A DNA stretch of 64,000 nucleotides from positions 13,360,001 to 13,424,000 of the forward strand of contig JAMPIT010000890.1 of assembly GCA_026261815.1 (NCBI GenBank). The letters run 5' to 3'. Shown here one piece after another: positions 1 through 15,093 of the stretch. The notes under the pieces are model-generated. The model was not told where the DNA came from. It searched no databases and saw only the letters and a list, made by a program, of their open reading frames with translations. Made by a program: the position numbers and the translations under genes. The DNA comes from Monarcha castaneiventris obscurior (lineage: Eukaryota; Chordata; Aves; Passeriformes; Monarchidae). The number at the start of each line of letters is the position of its first letter. The first letter of the stretch is position 1.

Positions 1-2404
1 CATACAGTGCAGTCATCCCCACCAGCAGCTACAGCACCCACAGTGTGACTGGCAGCCCAAGGGAACAGCAGCCTTGCAGAGAGGAGCAGAGAGGAGCAGA
101 GAAGTGAGCGAGCTATTCCAGTGTCATCCAGAAGAATACAAAAAGGGAATCAATTTGCCAGCTTAGTTTAATTGTATTTTCACAACTAAATAGCATGCCA
201 TACATTGCCTAAGTTAATTCAATACTGCAGATTACTTTGAGGGTAGAAGGTGGCTTTAGCACATAACAGCAAAATAATCAGATACAAAAGTCAAACTTTC
301 TTTCTTTGAAACTTGACTCATGACTTTGATAAATTACAAGAATCTGACTGGAACAGCAGTCCCCAGTCTCTCCTATAACTGCTGCGAAATATTAGGATCA
401 GATATGCTGAATCATAGGAGGTTATACAGAGCGTTATGAAACACCGCTGTGTTTCATAACTATTTCAAAGCTCCTCCACTCATTTCAGTCTTGTGTCCAC
501 TATGCAAGCCCTGAACTACTGAGCAGTGTGGTTTTGGCATCTGCTGAGCTTGGCCATGTTTTCAGCCAGTGTTTACATATGCTAGTTTACAATGCCAACG
601 TTCCACCTTGCATCAATTCTGCAAGCACTCAAAAGAATTTTCAATGAATCTGAACAGTTTCTATTGCTGAAGTCCTTTTTTTTTCCCCATGTTTTATTCT
701 TCCCCTGCAATATGACTGATTTATGATGAAAACTTCAACCAACCACCTCTCAAAAGACTCTTACTAATATTTCATTTCCTCCCCTTATAGTCTAAAATTT
801 TTGTTAAAATATCCTAAGGCAGAGAAAAAGAAACCTGAATTTTTGACACAGTAATGGTGACTGACTTAAAAAACATTATGTAAATGATTTAAGCTGAGAA
901 ATATAAAACTGATTTATATAGCAATCTAGATAAACAGCTCAGTTAACATTCACAACATGCAAATTATAAATGACTCCTGCTGTAAATCCATACAACTGTA
1001 TTCAGAAATCAGTGATTTATAGCAATATATAAATCAGACGAGTTTATAAACTGCAGGCAGGAGAACACAGTCTACCCAAAATGTGTCAAGAAACCATTTA
1101 GACCGTAATTTAGACATTCATTTCTTATGCAGTGCTCTTGCTGAAGTTGGGATGGGGTGCTTTTTTTGTAATTTATAATGCTGCTCACAAAAACCATCAG
1201 CTGACATTTGAAGCTGCAGAAGGGTCACTGGTGACAGTCTAATCCAGTACCCAGGAAGAAGCACAAGGCCCAGTGTCCCAAGCAAGAACCTGCTGAAGGG
1301 GATCTCCTCTTCCTTACTCTGACATTCGTTCTTTCTTTGATTAATCACTAAGACTGTCATCTTCTCCTCCCCTTTCCCTTCCTTCTACAGACAAACATAA
1401 TGTTTTTTCTTTGAAAACTTACAAAACAACACAAACAGTCCTACAAAGATTCTATGGTACAGAGAGTATGTGACTGTGTACCCATAGTCTGAGCACGAAA
1501 AAACAAGGATCAGCTTTTTTACTATTTCCACAAATTAATTTAAGTAAACATTATGATTCGAATTTGCTAAGTTTCTTGTGAGTCAAGTAGCTGCTGCATG
1601 TGCCAGTAAGACCAATTTTACAGTGGCAGAAAAAACTGGCACATTCTTAAAGAAAAGAAAATGGGTCCTGGTAAAGTCAGAAGCCTTCTGACTTTCACTT
1701 ACTGCTCAGTGCACTGCAACACATGTATTTCCTGAATCTTGGCCCTCGTTACCTTGTCCCCAGTACACCTTCCTATTCTCCTACTTGTTAGATAAGCAGA
1801 AGTGTACTGATGATGTTAGAGATTTGATGAAATGCTGTTTAAAAAAACCCAAAAAACACCACAAGGAAATTCCACTCTTGTAAGCTGGTAAAAGAGGACA
1901 TACAAACACAGAGGAGAAAACCTAATACTTCTGTATCTCTCATGTTGTAAGAAAACAACCAGAGTTTCTGATTTTAATAACAGGAAGGAAGGAAGACCGC
2001 AAGGAAGACACAACCTTGGTTACTGCAAAAACACAGAAATACACAAATTTTTGGCTGGCACTCAGAACTGCAGGAAGACATAATAAAACACATCTGATGT
2101 GGGCCCTACAGAATCAAAATTCAGAAAGCAGACTGAACAGTTAGCTTTTTTTACTAAACTGCTATATTTGCTATTTCCGCTGCAGTCTCAGGATTTTTTG
2201 GATTTCAATATACGATTTTTAACAATATTTTTAATGACAACATAGTATCATCTTCAGTGTTCAATATTTGGTTTATAAAACATCTCAAAAATGATACATC
2301 TTTCATACAGACTGGTTGAGGCTTCTCACTCTTTCACCCGTCCTCCAGCAGATCCCTGTCTCATTAGATGTCCACCTGAGACCTGAAAAAGCATCACATG
2401 CTAT

Positions 2405-2706
2405 CTTAGAATCACCAAAGAGTTTGGGTCGGAAGGATTTAAAGGCCATTTAGCCCATCCCCCCTGCAATGAGCAGGAACATTTTCAGCTTGAACAGGTT
2501 GCTGGTCAACAAGTTGCCTATCCAGCCTGACCTTGAGTGTTTCCAGGGATGAGGCATCCCCCATCTGTCTGGGCAACCTGTGCCAGTGTTTTGCCATTCT
2601 CACTGTAAAACATTTCTTCTCTATGTATCTAGTCTCAATCTACTCTCTTTTTGTCAAGAGCCAGTAACCCTTGAACTATCATAACAGGCCCTGCTAAAAA
2701 GTATAG
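2405..2706 (-). mobile_element. CR1 LINE fragment (3' region), minus orientation
   Basis: This is a diverged, 5'-truncated CR1 non-LTR retrotransposon copy. Its end near 2405 reads ttagaatcaccaaagagttt, the reverse complement of the CR1 3' terminus. Recognisable blocks follow: aaaggccatttagcccatcc, caacctgtgccagtgtttt, cactgtaaaacatttcttct and acaggccctgctaaaaagta by the far end. No coding capacity is left. It looks older than the copy at 47.5 kb because it matches the family pattern less closely. Confidence 0.85.
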
Positions 2707-5700
2707 TATGAATAAGATTAACTCCTCATCCACCAGTAGCTCAGGTAGCCTGTTCTGCACTCCTTTACCCTCACAGAGCCTCCCCACTTCTTCCTCCTCT
2801 TCTCTTTTTCCCACTTGATCCTGTACGAGATGACTATACAGCAGAATTTTTTTTATCCCCTCTCCATCAGGTATATCCACACTTTTGTGTGTGTGTCCAT
2901 GTGTGTGTGAGAGCATGCTGGTGGTGGGATTTAAAAAAACAATACTGCATTTCTATGTCAGCACTCACTCAATAGTTGAGTGGTTATTTCACAAGGGACA
3001 GAAAAGTGAATATATAGCATGGTAGCTATGGAATAGACAAAAATGAGTCTGCTGTCCATAGAAGAAAACATTTATTTTAAGTCATGGGATTCTTGATAAG
3101 ATTCAATAGCTTGTAAGATTCAATAATAAAAGAATGTGTAGTTGATTTAAAGTCATGTACCATTTTTAATAAGTATTCACTATATTCAAAAGCAATGATG
3201 CCACAGGAATTCAATGAATTTAAAACCTATAAAAAATAATGCTTGGTAAACAGGAAGACAAAAAAGAATTAGAGGCTGCTTTCAAATGTTACAACAAGAA
3301 GAACTAGAGTGCAAAGATTTTTCAACACTGATTGATACACCTTCTTTAGAACTGCATTATTTTTGTGTCAAACTATTGAAGCAGGAAAAATTTTATAGCT
3401 CTAAACTTTTACTTTGCATTGAACATTGAAAGGGATATGAAACAAATGGGAAAAAGTAACTAGCACTCCTTAACCTCCTGATTATCTCCATTAATTAAGA
3501 TAACAGTGGCATAGTACCACTGCAGAGGAGTTTTCTGCACTAGCCAGTGAAACTACACCTGTAAGCAGCCAATAAGCAGAATGTACAAATTCAGAGCTAT
3601 TTTGCTCAAAAATACTCATATACTTCTGGCACCCTGGTCTAAAGAGATACTTTGGGCATTGATGCCTTGAACCCAATCAAAACATTCTACTTTATGGAAG
3701 CAATTAGTATCCCCTAAAATTAAATAACAATTTGAGGAAAAGAAAATTAAAAACAGCAACAAAAAAGAAATCATAAAAGAAAGACCAATATAGTCCAGTG
3801 AAATTTAGGGCTTATAAAACTGCACTGGGATTATGAAATTACATTCTGGCTTTCTCTTCTAACACAATAGAAATTGAAAAGAAAAAAAACCCCATATTTT
3901 GCCAGTCAAACTCATGAAATCCTTGTTCCAGTTTTTTGAGATAAAAAATTCACCATTAAGTACTTTTTATACCTCCTTTGGTAGATTTTTATCTATAGGC
4001 CAGCTCTCTCATTTATTCCTAAAAGCATAGTAAGGAAAAAGTTCTGCAGTGGGCACAGAGTTCATATTCCAATGTTTCAGCTATTTTTTTAACCTTAAAC
4101 CTGAACAGTGGCTTCTGTAATTCCAACACCTCTGGTGCTTCCCTGATTGTTTACTAGCCTGGTAGATAATTCAGCTGAAATTAATCATTTAATCTTTTCT
4201 TGTTTGACTTTAAAGAACCTTTTTGATGAGGATGGCAGGCTGAACTTCAAACATTTTGAAGAAAATAGACAAAGGATGAAAGCAAGGGGAAGGGGGAGTT
4301 TCAGAGCAGTGGAGATTCACCACTGCCACTCACTACCTATAGGAGAAGTACCTATGGTCATTGAAATACATCTTCCAAGCTCCCTGGCCGTCTGGATATT
4401 TCAGCTTTGCTGTCTGCATTACTACTGTGTGATGAAATGGCATCCAAATCTCTATCAGGCAGATCCTCCTTTGACCAGCAGCTGAGTCTAGGAGATTTAT
4501 GCACTTCATTAACAGATGCTGCACAGGGTCCAGAGCTAGAAAAAAAGCAATAACTACACAGAAACAGATGACTGAAATTCCAAACCAAAACCCCTCTCTG
4601 TTCATGTATTTGAAATAAGGGGCAGTTTCAAAACAAGGCTGTTTTTTGAAGAATTTTGGCCTGTACCTGCTATCATGGCAAGGCACATTTACTTTAAAGT
4701 AACAAAGGCTGAATTTGTGTAAACAAGCAAACCTGCATACCTCTCATGCAAACAAGGTTTTGCAGCTAACATGTATTTGCTGTATTTTAACACTAAACCT
4801 ATTTTCAGCAAGAGGATTTTTAATACAGAAGGCCAATTCCATTCTTCCATTTACTGTGGTGAATCCACACTGGTTTCAGTAGCAGTACTCTGAGTTTCAC
4901 TCAGTATTTCAAAGGCATGGCACACTGTCCATACACTGTTTTTTCTTTTCCAAATTTTTCTACTCAGTACAGGAGACATTTTCTCATTCAAGGTAGTAGA
5001 ATGTCAAAGAAAGATTTAGATATTCCTTTAGTGTTGTCTGCAAATGCTACTATAAAATGCTGCTGTGAAAGATGTGTGTTAGATCACTTAAATCATGAAT
5101 GGTTCAAAGAAAATGGTGGTAAAATAGTAGTATAAAGCCATAGCCATGTAAAAAATAGCATAAAGGTTAGAAAGGCTTCTGAGACATCCACAGATTAAGA
5201 ACAATGAAATTATTTCAGAAACCAGGTAACTTTTTAAACTTCAGGGTATGTTAATGCTTGGGAAAAAAGTTATTTCAGCAAAATAGCGTACATTTCTCTG
5301 AGGATCTTATTCTTATTTCTTTCTTATGCTCCCCTTGCAAGTTCTGTAGTCCCTTAAATCGTTCCTGTGCACAGGCTCCGCTGGTACCCAAAAAAGCCTT
5401 TTTACAAGAACTGTCTGACAAATGTCGTGATAGAGGCTACACTGCACAAACCCACCTGAGGTGACCTGCAAGGGTTAGGCTACTGCAAACGCTTCTGAAC
5501 TATCACAGCTACAAGTCATTGCTTAAAAGAGGCGAAGACTTGACACTCTAAGTCATAACTCTAGTCTTGATGGGGATGTGTCTACCCTAAATCACAGATT
5601 AATTTATTTGACGTCATATAGTATACAGAAAGAAAAGCACAAAATGTAGCATATAAAATAGTATGTTACAATAAGGCAAACAAATGTCACTACAAGAACT

Positions 5701-8700
5701 AAATCTTTCCTTTATCTTCATTGATTCCCTTATCTACAAAGGGGAAAACTACAATGGCGTGTTTCAAAGAGTTATTTTGAGAACTGCTCAGCTTTGTGAA
5801 GTTTGAGATGAAACACCAGATAAATGCAAAAGAGTTTTTGTATCAACTACAAACATGCACATACTTTTATATGCAGACATATTTAAAAGCGAGATGACTG
5901 AATGTATTTTTGTAACCTATAAGGCTGGAAACATCTTTATGCAGGAAGCGATTTAAGACAACATAAAGTTTATTAAAAGCAAAACTGTTTTCTGCTCAAG
6001 ACTAATAGTATGGTCTACAAAATTCAGAACATCTTCAGGGGAAATTAAACACATATGTATATTTATACTTAAATGGATATTCATTCATTTTGGCAAATGA
6101 TCACTAGCAGACATACTGGGCAATATAGCTGGATTGTATTTCTGAAAATACGTGATTCTCTTACATGTTTCTCAGCAGCTCACAGCTCTTGAATATTACT
6201 GATGGATCTCAGTAAAAAACTATATTAGGAAACCCTATGGTATTGCAGGGACAGACAAAGCATTTTTGAAATTGGCAATCTGGATGAAAGCTCACAAACA
6301 GAAGACACTTCCATGCCATGCTCATTAGTAACATTACTGGCAGTACACAAAACACTCCAATGAAAGTAACTGCTGCATTTTCTGGTTTTTTCCTCCTCTC
6401 CTCGAAACTTGACTCATACTTTAAGGAAAGGATAACATATCGGCACAGCTCTTCATGCCAGCATCAATTCAATATAAAAAACCAAAAGCTTTTCTACTAC
6501 AATATAAATTTGCTTAAAGTAAAATTTCAGTTCACAGGAGTGTCACTTTGTAACGGGAAATACAAATTTTGAAGGTTTTCTCTACCAGCCTCAGATCTAA
6601 TCTCCCAGGTCTGCTCAAGTTTACAGAACTTTCAAGCATCTAGCACAAGACATCACCAGTCTGAACTGATAATGGCTTTCAAAGAATCGCAGATATTTTG
6701 AAAACCTTGCGAAAGACTAATGTCTTAGACATCACAGCATTATCTTCAAGTCACAATAAGCTTGATGAAACACACATTTTTATAACTCTCAATTTTTTTT
6801 ATTATTAAAGCTAGTGAAACTACTGGGACCTGCAACAAATTGAACTGGAATTCAAAGCTGAAAAACAGCATGAACATCACTGAAAACAATAAGCCAGCAT
6901 GAGTTTAATATCAAATTAAAAACATGTGCAGCAGGATAGTAAAATACTATATAATATTCCCAAACACAATGCAATATGTTGCTTTGACATAATCCCTAAT
7001 AGAACACAGAACACACTAGTGTATTCCTGCCATATGTGGAATAAGAGGAAGAAAATACAAAGGTCATTTGATAAAGAAATGATTTAGGAATTCAAGAACT
7101 GTTTTAGAGTCCTTAATTATATTTTGACAACCCTTTGTAATATCATAATGGAACCACAGTACTAAGTTTGCAATTGCTTTTTTGTACTCATGTACTCTGT
7201 TGAGCTAAGCAATACTTTACCAAATTAAGGCTTGCAAGTAATTTTTGCTTCACAGTTTCTCACTTGCTGTTAGAAGATCTACTATGCCCTGGTGACAGCT
7301 GGAACTTCTAGATGAATTGATGGAATGCTAATGTGTGATTCTCCATCACATTTATACTAGCATATGTAACTAGTGAATCAGACCTTCATGTTTATTTTAT
7401 TAAAACAAACCCTACTCTTTTCAAAAATTAATGATGCCACCATGAAGAAAAGTTGGTAATATCCTAGAAATAGAAAGCTCTCGTGCATATTTTCTTTTGG
7501 TGTTTTAAATATTAGTTTTATGTATTGTCTTATTTTAGGGCTTGTTTTTTCAGACAAACAGTATCATAAATTGTTGCTATGTGAACTATGAAATGATGAG
7601 ATAAACTTCTAAAAGTTTTGGGTCAAACTAACTGTTCTCAAACCCCGTTTTCCAAGTTTTCTTTATCCATTGCATACAGCTACTCCCAAAGGAGACCTTC
7701 AGATTCAGTAAAAGAAGCCAGCTTCATAAGACCAGAATTTATTTTACAAGGACATCCAGAGCTGATAATTAAGTGGCATGAAGAGCCGTTTTCATAGAAT
7801 TCTGTACAATGAATATTCTTATTTTTCTGTTTGTAGAAAATCAAAATGTAGACTGAATCGGTAATTGTGAAATTAACGGAGTTCAAGTCTGATACTTTCT
7901 GAATCAAGCAAGAAAATCAGAAATAAATTATCTGTTCCAGGAAATGCTGTGGAACATCTGAACATCTTGCTATTTCAGCAACAGATAGGTACTGAAATGG
8001 TAACTCAAAAGCATGCCTACCAGAGTAAGTAAAAGAACACAGTAGCACAGTTGGGGTGGGAGTCTGGCCTCCTCTTGGTGTCTGAAAGAGCCTGATGAGC
8101 AGAGCTCTGAAAAGGCTAATTATCCCCAACCAAGTTCACTTAGCAGGGTACTGAGGGAAGTCATTAGAGGCTCCTTTGCAATTCCTGACAAAAGGGTGGG
8201 AAAATACAAGTGAAAAACATGTCAGAAGCAAAGCACAGTATCAAATGGTACAATAATTTTGTTTGTTGATGCCTGGAACTTTTACTCGCCTCCATCTTTT
8301 TAAATTATGTGTGGTGCTTCCTTAGTATTGGTAAAACTGATAGTTCAGAACAATTTGCCCCTAAATCTCTAATTCTGTGCTCTCTTCTTTACAGAGCAAA
8401 GAATCCTCTTACTTGCACTAATACTATTTGCTTAGCCAAGAAAACCGTTTAATATTCACAGCTCTTCTGGTTTACACATGTGCATAAATCTACCAGTGTT
8501 TTATATTTTGAAAACGCTCATTGTTGTCAATGCCTTTTAACAAAATTAACTTCCATTTTACTACATATGAAGCTGAGAAAGCATCATACTTAAAAACAAT
8601 TAAATGCATTATCTCATTCTGAGAAGACACATTTTTGGCATCTTTTGTGTCATAAACACTTATGTATACATTAAATGAAATTTTGAGCATGACTTCTCCT

Positions 8701-11600
8701 CTTACATTCTCTGATGTGGCTCATTTGAGCAACTAACATAAAATGAAAAGCCAAGAAAATGGCATTTGCTTCTCCGTGTTCACAAATCAGCATGGGCTGT
8801 TTCCTAAACAGATTTCACAATTTCAATAGTGTTCACAAATGCTATTACCATTTAAGAAAGGAGAATGGCAAGAAAACTAAAATTCTGCCTTCTAAATACA
8901 TATGAAATTTAGCACAGGCTTGTTTATTTATGATGGCCTCAGATTAATTCCTGTTCTCATAATTTATAGCAGATTGTTATTAGCAGCAAAATGATCAAGG
9001 ATTTATCTCTGTATAAAGAAAGTAAGAAACACACTTTTACAAGTCTGCTACCTAATGTTAATAAACTAATTGTCAAAGTTTGACAGCGAAATGTAACTCA
9101 AAAGCAGGTTAGAATTTGCATATTCAGACGGAATCATACAATCCTTCAGCTGGATCAGAAGTTTACAAAGGAGCACAGGGTTTCTTGGAGAAACACCCCA
9201 CAAGATCATTCTCTACAGTGAGAACAGATGATGGCCTGGGTACAACTGCTGGGATTCTCCCAGGGGCAGTAACTTTTCTGCACTGTGTATCTGAAAGTGA
9301 GGAACTATTTCTTCAGTGTTAGGCTGATTTTGTCCCTCAAAAGTGTATTTCTTGCCTCCTTCCCCACTCTGCATGCAAGTGAAGAGTCTTCAGGCATTCC
9401 TGAAAGCAAACTGCCAGAAAAAAGGAATGTGGAGCTTACACCTCAATTTATGGAGATAGGAACAAAAGAAACATATTTGGCCCTAAAGATCTGACAGGGA
9501 GAGACCACCTTGCAGCACTGGTCAATATGTACCTTGCCCATAGCTTAAAAACCATAAAAACACATATATGACCACTTGATGCTATCAACTGCCCTACTAC
9601 TGAATGGCATGCACTGAGAGGAATATTTAACAAGTTGTGGAATGCAGGTGGCTATGCAAACTATCAAAACGGAAAGGGAAACTCAGCAGAAATTAAAACA
9701 CATTTTCTTTATACACCCCTTTCCCATCCTTCCAACCATCAATTACTCTTTTCTAAGATCTAGTTCTCCCTACCATCACAGTATTCTCTAGGAAGTGATA
9801 AATACCTTCCCAAGACTAAAAAAACCTTCCAAAAATCACTCAAAACTAGGGCCTGTGGCCTGCTGTGTTTCTCTGTCCTTCGACAAAAACCAGAAAACTA
9901 AAAGTTAAAATGGTTCCCACCAGCTCTGTTGACAGCACAAGCCAGCAATAATCAGTTTAACCATGAATCAGAATCTCTGTCATCAGAAATTAAAAATACT
10001 CCAGTTACATACCCTGGTGCTTGATGGTGAAAAAAGAGACACACACACATATTTCACCAGAATCGCTATGGAAACCCTTTATCATGCACAGAGCACTGGA
10101 AAATTTCAGGCTGTTGTAACACCACGTCCGTGGACGTGTCACATAAAGGAAAACAAGAATCTCATGAAAACAAATATCAATCATTAATGTTTTGTCCATT
10201 TCTAATGCAGATTTGGACAGATGCCAAAGAGAAAGGAGAAGCATCTGTGAGGCTGCTGTATCTCAAAGTCCCACACAGAGAGGGCTCATGTATGCTGACA
10301 TGAGAGGCAAAGTATGTTGTGCTAGAGATAGGCCAGGGAGGGGATATGGCCTCGAAGAAGAAAACAGTTGGCTGGCTGAGACAAAGTCACACCAAAACAC
10401 CACCCTGTCCCACACTTAGAGTTGTTCATAGTTTTAGTTCAGCAAGACTTTTTAAAGGATTTTTTTGTCTTCCTTCACCATAGTACTAAAAGCATGGCTT
10501 CTAGTGTTTGGATGAAATTTACCTCTAAACAAGAAATGAAGTTTAAAATAGCAAGTCTTCTCTCTTTACCCATTTGTTATGGAATTAATGTTGGACTAGA
10601 AGCCAAACCTTGTTCTCTGAGAAGCAGGAATACTTCCATTATTTTAAAGAGAGAAAGTAGAAAGTCTAGGCAGAATTTGGTTGCATAGATTTACTGGGAG
10701 AAGAACCCTTTTTGGTTCAAGCTAATCTAAATACATATTTACATTCCAGATTAAAAGAAAAACATAACAGATTTTTTTGGGTTCACTCAAAAGCCAGAAT
10801 TTAATTTCAGCAAAAATATTACATATTTTATTACTTGCTCTTCTACAAAGAAGCACAGTTTTCACGGTATTTAAAATGGCTTTCTTTTTAAGAAAACCAA
10901 AATCATAAGAAGGAACTTTATTTTTTTTAAGATTAGGCCTAGAAATTGTTTAGATTTTTTTATTGTGGTCTTTACTTTTGAGAGATACACTAGAACCATA
11001 AGCTTTTTCTGGGGAAAACAAAATAAAGGGGGGGAAAAAAAAGCCTGTGGGTTGTAATAAAGCTTCTTACTACTTAAGATAGGAAAATGTGAGGCAAAAT
11101 TGTATTTTGTTGTACATTTTTGAAGAAAATAAGCAGTAAAAAATTTAAAGTTAAAATGATAGGAGGTGTAACTGATCTGTTATGCCCAGTAATTAGGTGT
11201 GTGTTGGGTGAATTTAGCGTGTACTTTATAAAACCACAGCAAAAAAAAATAGGTGTTAGTAAAGCACTGAGGATCAGAATTTATTCCTGGCATCTTAGCA
11301 TGGACTTGAATGGCTAGGACATCAGAAACTTTCTAAGTGCTCCTCCAGCCAGCATAACAATTTTGTTCTTTGAAGCCAGGCAGCCTTTACTTACTAACCA
11401 AAGTGATCAATATTTTTAATTTTGAATTTCTCATGGACAGAGTTAAGACCTGCGAAATTGCTGACAATCATAACTGGCTGGAATTGCTGCATTATTTTAA
11501 TGACATGTTTAGGGGTTTTGAGTTATTTTATTTGTATGAGAACGGATTCTGTTTTCCGTGGATACTTTAATATTTAAAAGTCTTGAGATTTTCAACCACA

Positions 11601-11643
11601 GCTTTCAATATTTAAAAAATGCGCTTTCAATACTTAAAAAATG
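11601..11643. repeat. Imperfect 21-bp direct repeat
   Basis: The word gctttcaatatttaaaaaat plus g at 11601-11621 is repeated at 11623-11643 with one T-to-C difference, separated by a single base. No function can be assigned. Confidence 0.92.
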
Positions 11644-13918
11644 TTGCCTCACAAAGTTATCTGGATCTGAGTTTCAGTTTAAGGGGAAAGGCTTCTAAAT
11701 GTACAACCTCCATGTAGTTGCCTGAGACACGCAGATGTCAACACTGGCTGCAGAATGGTTATCTGATTCAGTAGCTGCCTACAGTCAGAATCTGGAATTA
11801 GGAGGCACGAATGTGTGCAGCTTGTGTCATGTGAGAGACTCCCTAGGTATCCAAGACAGCTGCCCATGACTGACAGCTACAACCACGGTCCAACACAGAC
11901 TCCAGCCCGGGTACATAAAACAGCCAGGGGCTAAGGCCGGAGACACTGGATCAACTCACACAGCAACAAATAAATGCCTGCATGCAGACAATGTAATTGA
12001 GCCCGAGGAGTTTACCATGAGCTGAACAGGTTCCTAGGTGCACTGAGTATTGACCTAACCTTCACTGGCTTCAAGGAGTGCTTAGACACCTCATAGGTCA
12101 GCACCGACACAGAAGCTTCTGGGTTTAGGCATCTTGATCTGAAGCTGAACACGACTCTGCCTCATGCCATTATGGCCTCCCCACCAGTGCTCTCAAAAGC
12201 ATTATTCCTGGACTCAATCAGCCAGAAGAAATGACTGAGTACACACATATCCTCCTGACACAATAAGAGCATCTTGAGCTGAAAAGGAGGAAAAGGCATT
12301 ATTAAGAATAATGACCTGTGTTGCTGAGGACAATGGTGATGACCCAGAGGTGAGCACTTCCACTGGGACGAATTATTGAAGATGTAAGAATTCTCTCTTA
12401 AAACAATTTGGGGGTCATTTTTAGATGGTTTTTCCTATGGTTTGCACCTCACTTCTCTTACACCCATGACAAGATTTCTCTGCCTTTCTGCCTTTGAAAC
12501 AGCACTGGTTTCAAGAACCATGGTGGTTCCTTGCCAACAGCTATCCCAGGGCATTTCATGAAGAGATACAGGCTCCAAAGCCTGAGCAGCTGTTTACAAA
12601 CATTAGGCAAGAGACACTCTCAAAGCAACTGAAATGGGGGAGGTGGGGTCCAAACCCAGAAGGAAAGGACAAGGGTGGCAGCACAAGTTAACATCAACTG
12701 CAGGGCAGCCCACGGGCTCGAGTATCAGCCTCAGGTCCTCAACAGAGCTTGTTCAGAGCTACAGTGCCACACAGAATTACAATCTCTCTCTTCATTGACC
12801 CCCAGCAGCACAGAGGATGAAGATAACTGTCTGTGTAGCCCACACATCAAGAGCCTACTGTGAAACATAAGTGCCATGAGCAGTGGTCATCTCCAGTATC
12901 ATATGGACTTCTTATACAATTCTATTAAATGGAACCTGGCACTGCAAGGATATTGCACATTCAGGCCAAGTGGTTTGAGGGTTTGTAAATCAGTCTGTCT
13001 TTCAACAGAAAATGTTTTTTAAAAACTGAAGAATCTAAAAGAAATGCTTGCTTCTCATAATGAAAATCTCAACTTTAAAAAATTACTGTACGATAAGGTG
13101 GTAAAGCTTTAACTTTCAATTATGATTCTGAAATACAAAAGGCCATGACAGAAATCCTGGTTTGGGCAACTAAATTCTGCTAAGACAGTTCCACAGACCA
13201 AAGCTTACTTCCCGCAAAGCATATGGAGCATACAAAAAGGCTGAGTTTCTCAACTGATTTCACTAAGTAATTGGTACTGACTTCCCCCCCATTTCAGGCT
13301 CTTCCATATTTTTATAGCACTCAAATAATTCACGTTTAATTTTTGCTATGTGTAATGCTTCCTTTCTGCTGGTCTACTTCTCCCTTAGAAGGGACAAATA
13401 GGTCCCTAGATTTCCACGTCTTCAATTACAGCTCACAAGACAAAGTTCTACTATTCTTAAATAAAGCAGAACTAATTCAAAGCAGTGTATGTAATTAATC
13501 AAAATAGCTAGCAGTGCAATACTTAAAATAACTGAGGGCTGCCTGGATTATAGCAACATTATTAGCATGTGATTAATAAGCAGTTGAAGTATCACATTTG
13601 CTACATATTTGCTAAGTTATTTTATCTTGCTTTAAAGTTTGGTGGCAAAGTTTCAAGCCATAGTTAGGAGATTTGCTTTATTCAGTATTATGGTGTTAAC
13701 CCCACCATCTGGTCAGACAGCTGAGGGAACTTAACCATATGTGGGGGGCATATTTCTCTCTTGGGAAATATTTGTCTTACAGAATTATGCAATGGTTACC
13801 AGTTTCTATCTTATTACGGTAGGATCAAAAATTATACTCAAATACTTTGTAGACAACCTGAGCTTGGTGGGCCCTGTATTTAGCTATTACTCATGTAAGA
13901 AAATAAGATGGCACTTAC

Positions 13919-13936
13919 TTGAGGACCAGGCTGACC
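13919..13936 (-). CDS. COL25A1: COL25A1 18-bp exon (GQPGPQ)
   Basis: Minus-strand reading gives a long T-rich acceptor (cttattttttttcag), then GGTCAGCCTGGTCCTCAA, then the donor gtaagt. The 18-nt exon is phase 0 at both ends and encodes GQPGPQ, two collagen triplets. This hexapeptide follows GPP in the human collagen XXV COL1 domain as I remember it (GPPGQPGPQGPP), which supports the gene identification and suggests this exon is constitutive. The next exon, expected to continue with a GPPGPKGDKG-like sequence, was not found between 1 and 13918 and presumably lies beyond the window. Short exons in multiples of nine bases are characteristic of collagen genes. Confidence 0.8.
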
Positions 13937-15093
13937 CTGAAAAAAAATAAGAAAACAAAAGATTATGGAAAGTAATGACAAGGATTAACTCCTTAAATAG
14001 TAGAAAATAGTTACAGTACTCTCTAATAAGGAACTAATGAAATATACAGTAACTGCATTGAAGTCAGATTTTGGACTCTAAGTTGATGTAGAATTTGAGT
14101 GTTTTAATTCAAACTGATGAACTTTCTTGCAATTAAGTGACTCTAGAAGTAAATTACAATAACATATCGAAACTACATTTGAGAAACTTCCTATTTTAGA
14201 TAGTCATAACAATTTGGAAATGATAGGAACACCTAACTGACAGTTCTCAAGTAAGAAAGAAGCCAGAGGTGCTGAGCTGATTCAGAAGCAGGTATTACGG
14301 GTTTTTTCACTTTCATTTCTCTGTTAAGGCTCACCTCCATGTTTCAAGGAGATGCTAATTATATACTCTCAGTGCTCATTGAATGAACAAAGTCTCAAAA
14401 CTGGAGGAACACACTGCTGGACAAACAGTCTTTTTGCAATTGCTGCAGGCACCACAGTTTTAAGCAAGTATAAATCAGTATTTAAACCAGCAATTGTGAA
14501 AAGTTTGAGCTGAACCTTTGTCAGTCAGCCCAAGAAGACAGCTGACACATTTCCTCTCTCTTATTTATCAACATCCCCTTTATATCACCCCTGGACAAGT
14601 GGAGAGGCACCCTTTGCATGCTGAGGAACTGTATCTGTTGCTGCTGCAAGCCCTTACACAGCAGACTTTCTATCCCTAATTTGCCTAACCCAAAAAAGCC
14701 ACTACACGTCAGGAGTTATTTTAGACCCTCTAATAGAAATTATTTGCATGAAGCAGAATTATTTTAGCAAACGATACAGTAGCTGTGACAATAAACAATG
14801 TGACCCAGACAATCAGCTCCCACTGCAAGGGAAAAATAATTGCATATTTCTCCCTGGAAAAAGAGAATTCCTTTAAACGCCTAGGGCTAGCTTAGCTTCT
14901 GGTGTTTTATGACAATTAAAATAATACTTCAGTTAAACTGAAACTATGTTTCCTTTTGTTGACAGAAACCGAGCATGAAGCCTTCTTTTAAATCTTATAA
15001 AACCTCTTCATCTAGGAGGTACTTCTACGGAAAGTTGAAACTTTTCTGTCTGAACATCAGTAAACACTTTTTTTTTTTTTATTAACCAAGCAG

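Larger units (their letters stand above)
1..13918 (-). other. COL25A1: COL25A1 intron, 5' part (continues beyond window)
   Basis: This is sequence following the donor of the 18-bp exon, read on the minus strand. It is AT-rich with many chance stops. It contains one CR1 fragment (2405-2706), a short GT-rich stretch near 2883-2912, a 21-bp imperfect direct duplication at 11601-11643, and a GC-richer block at roughly 11660-12860 whose origin I cannot name. A perfect cyclic-AMP response octamer (TGACGTCA) lies at 5609-5616. I looked for further Gly-X-Y exons on the minus strand and found none. Nothing else could be supported. Confidence 0.75.
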
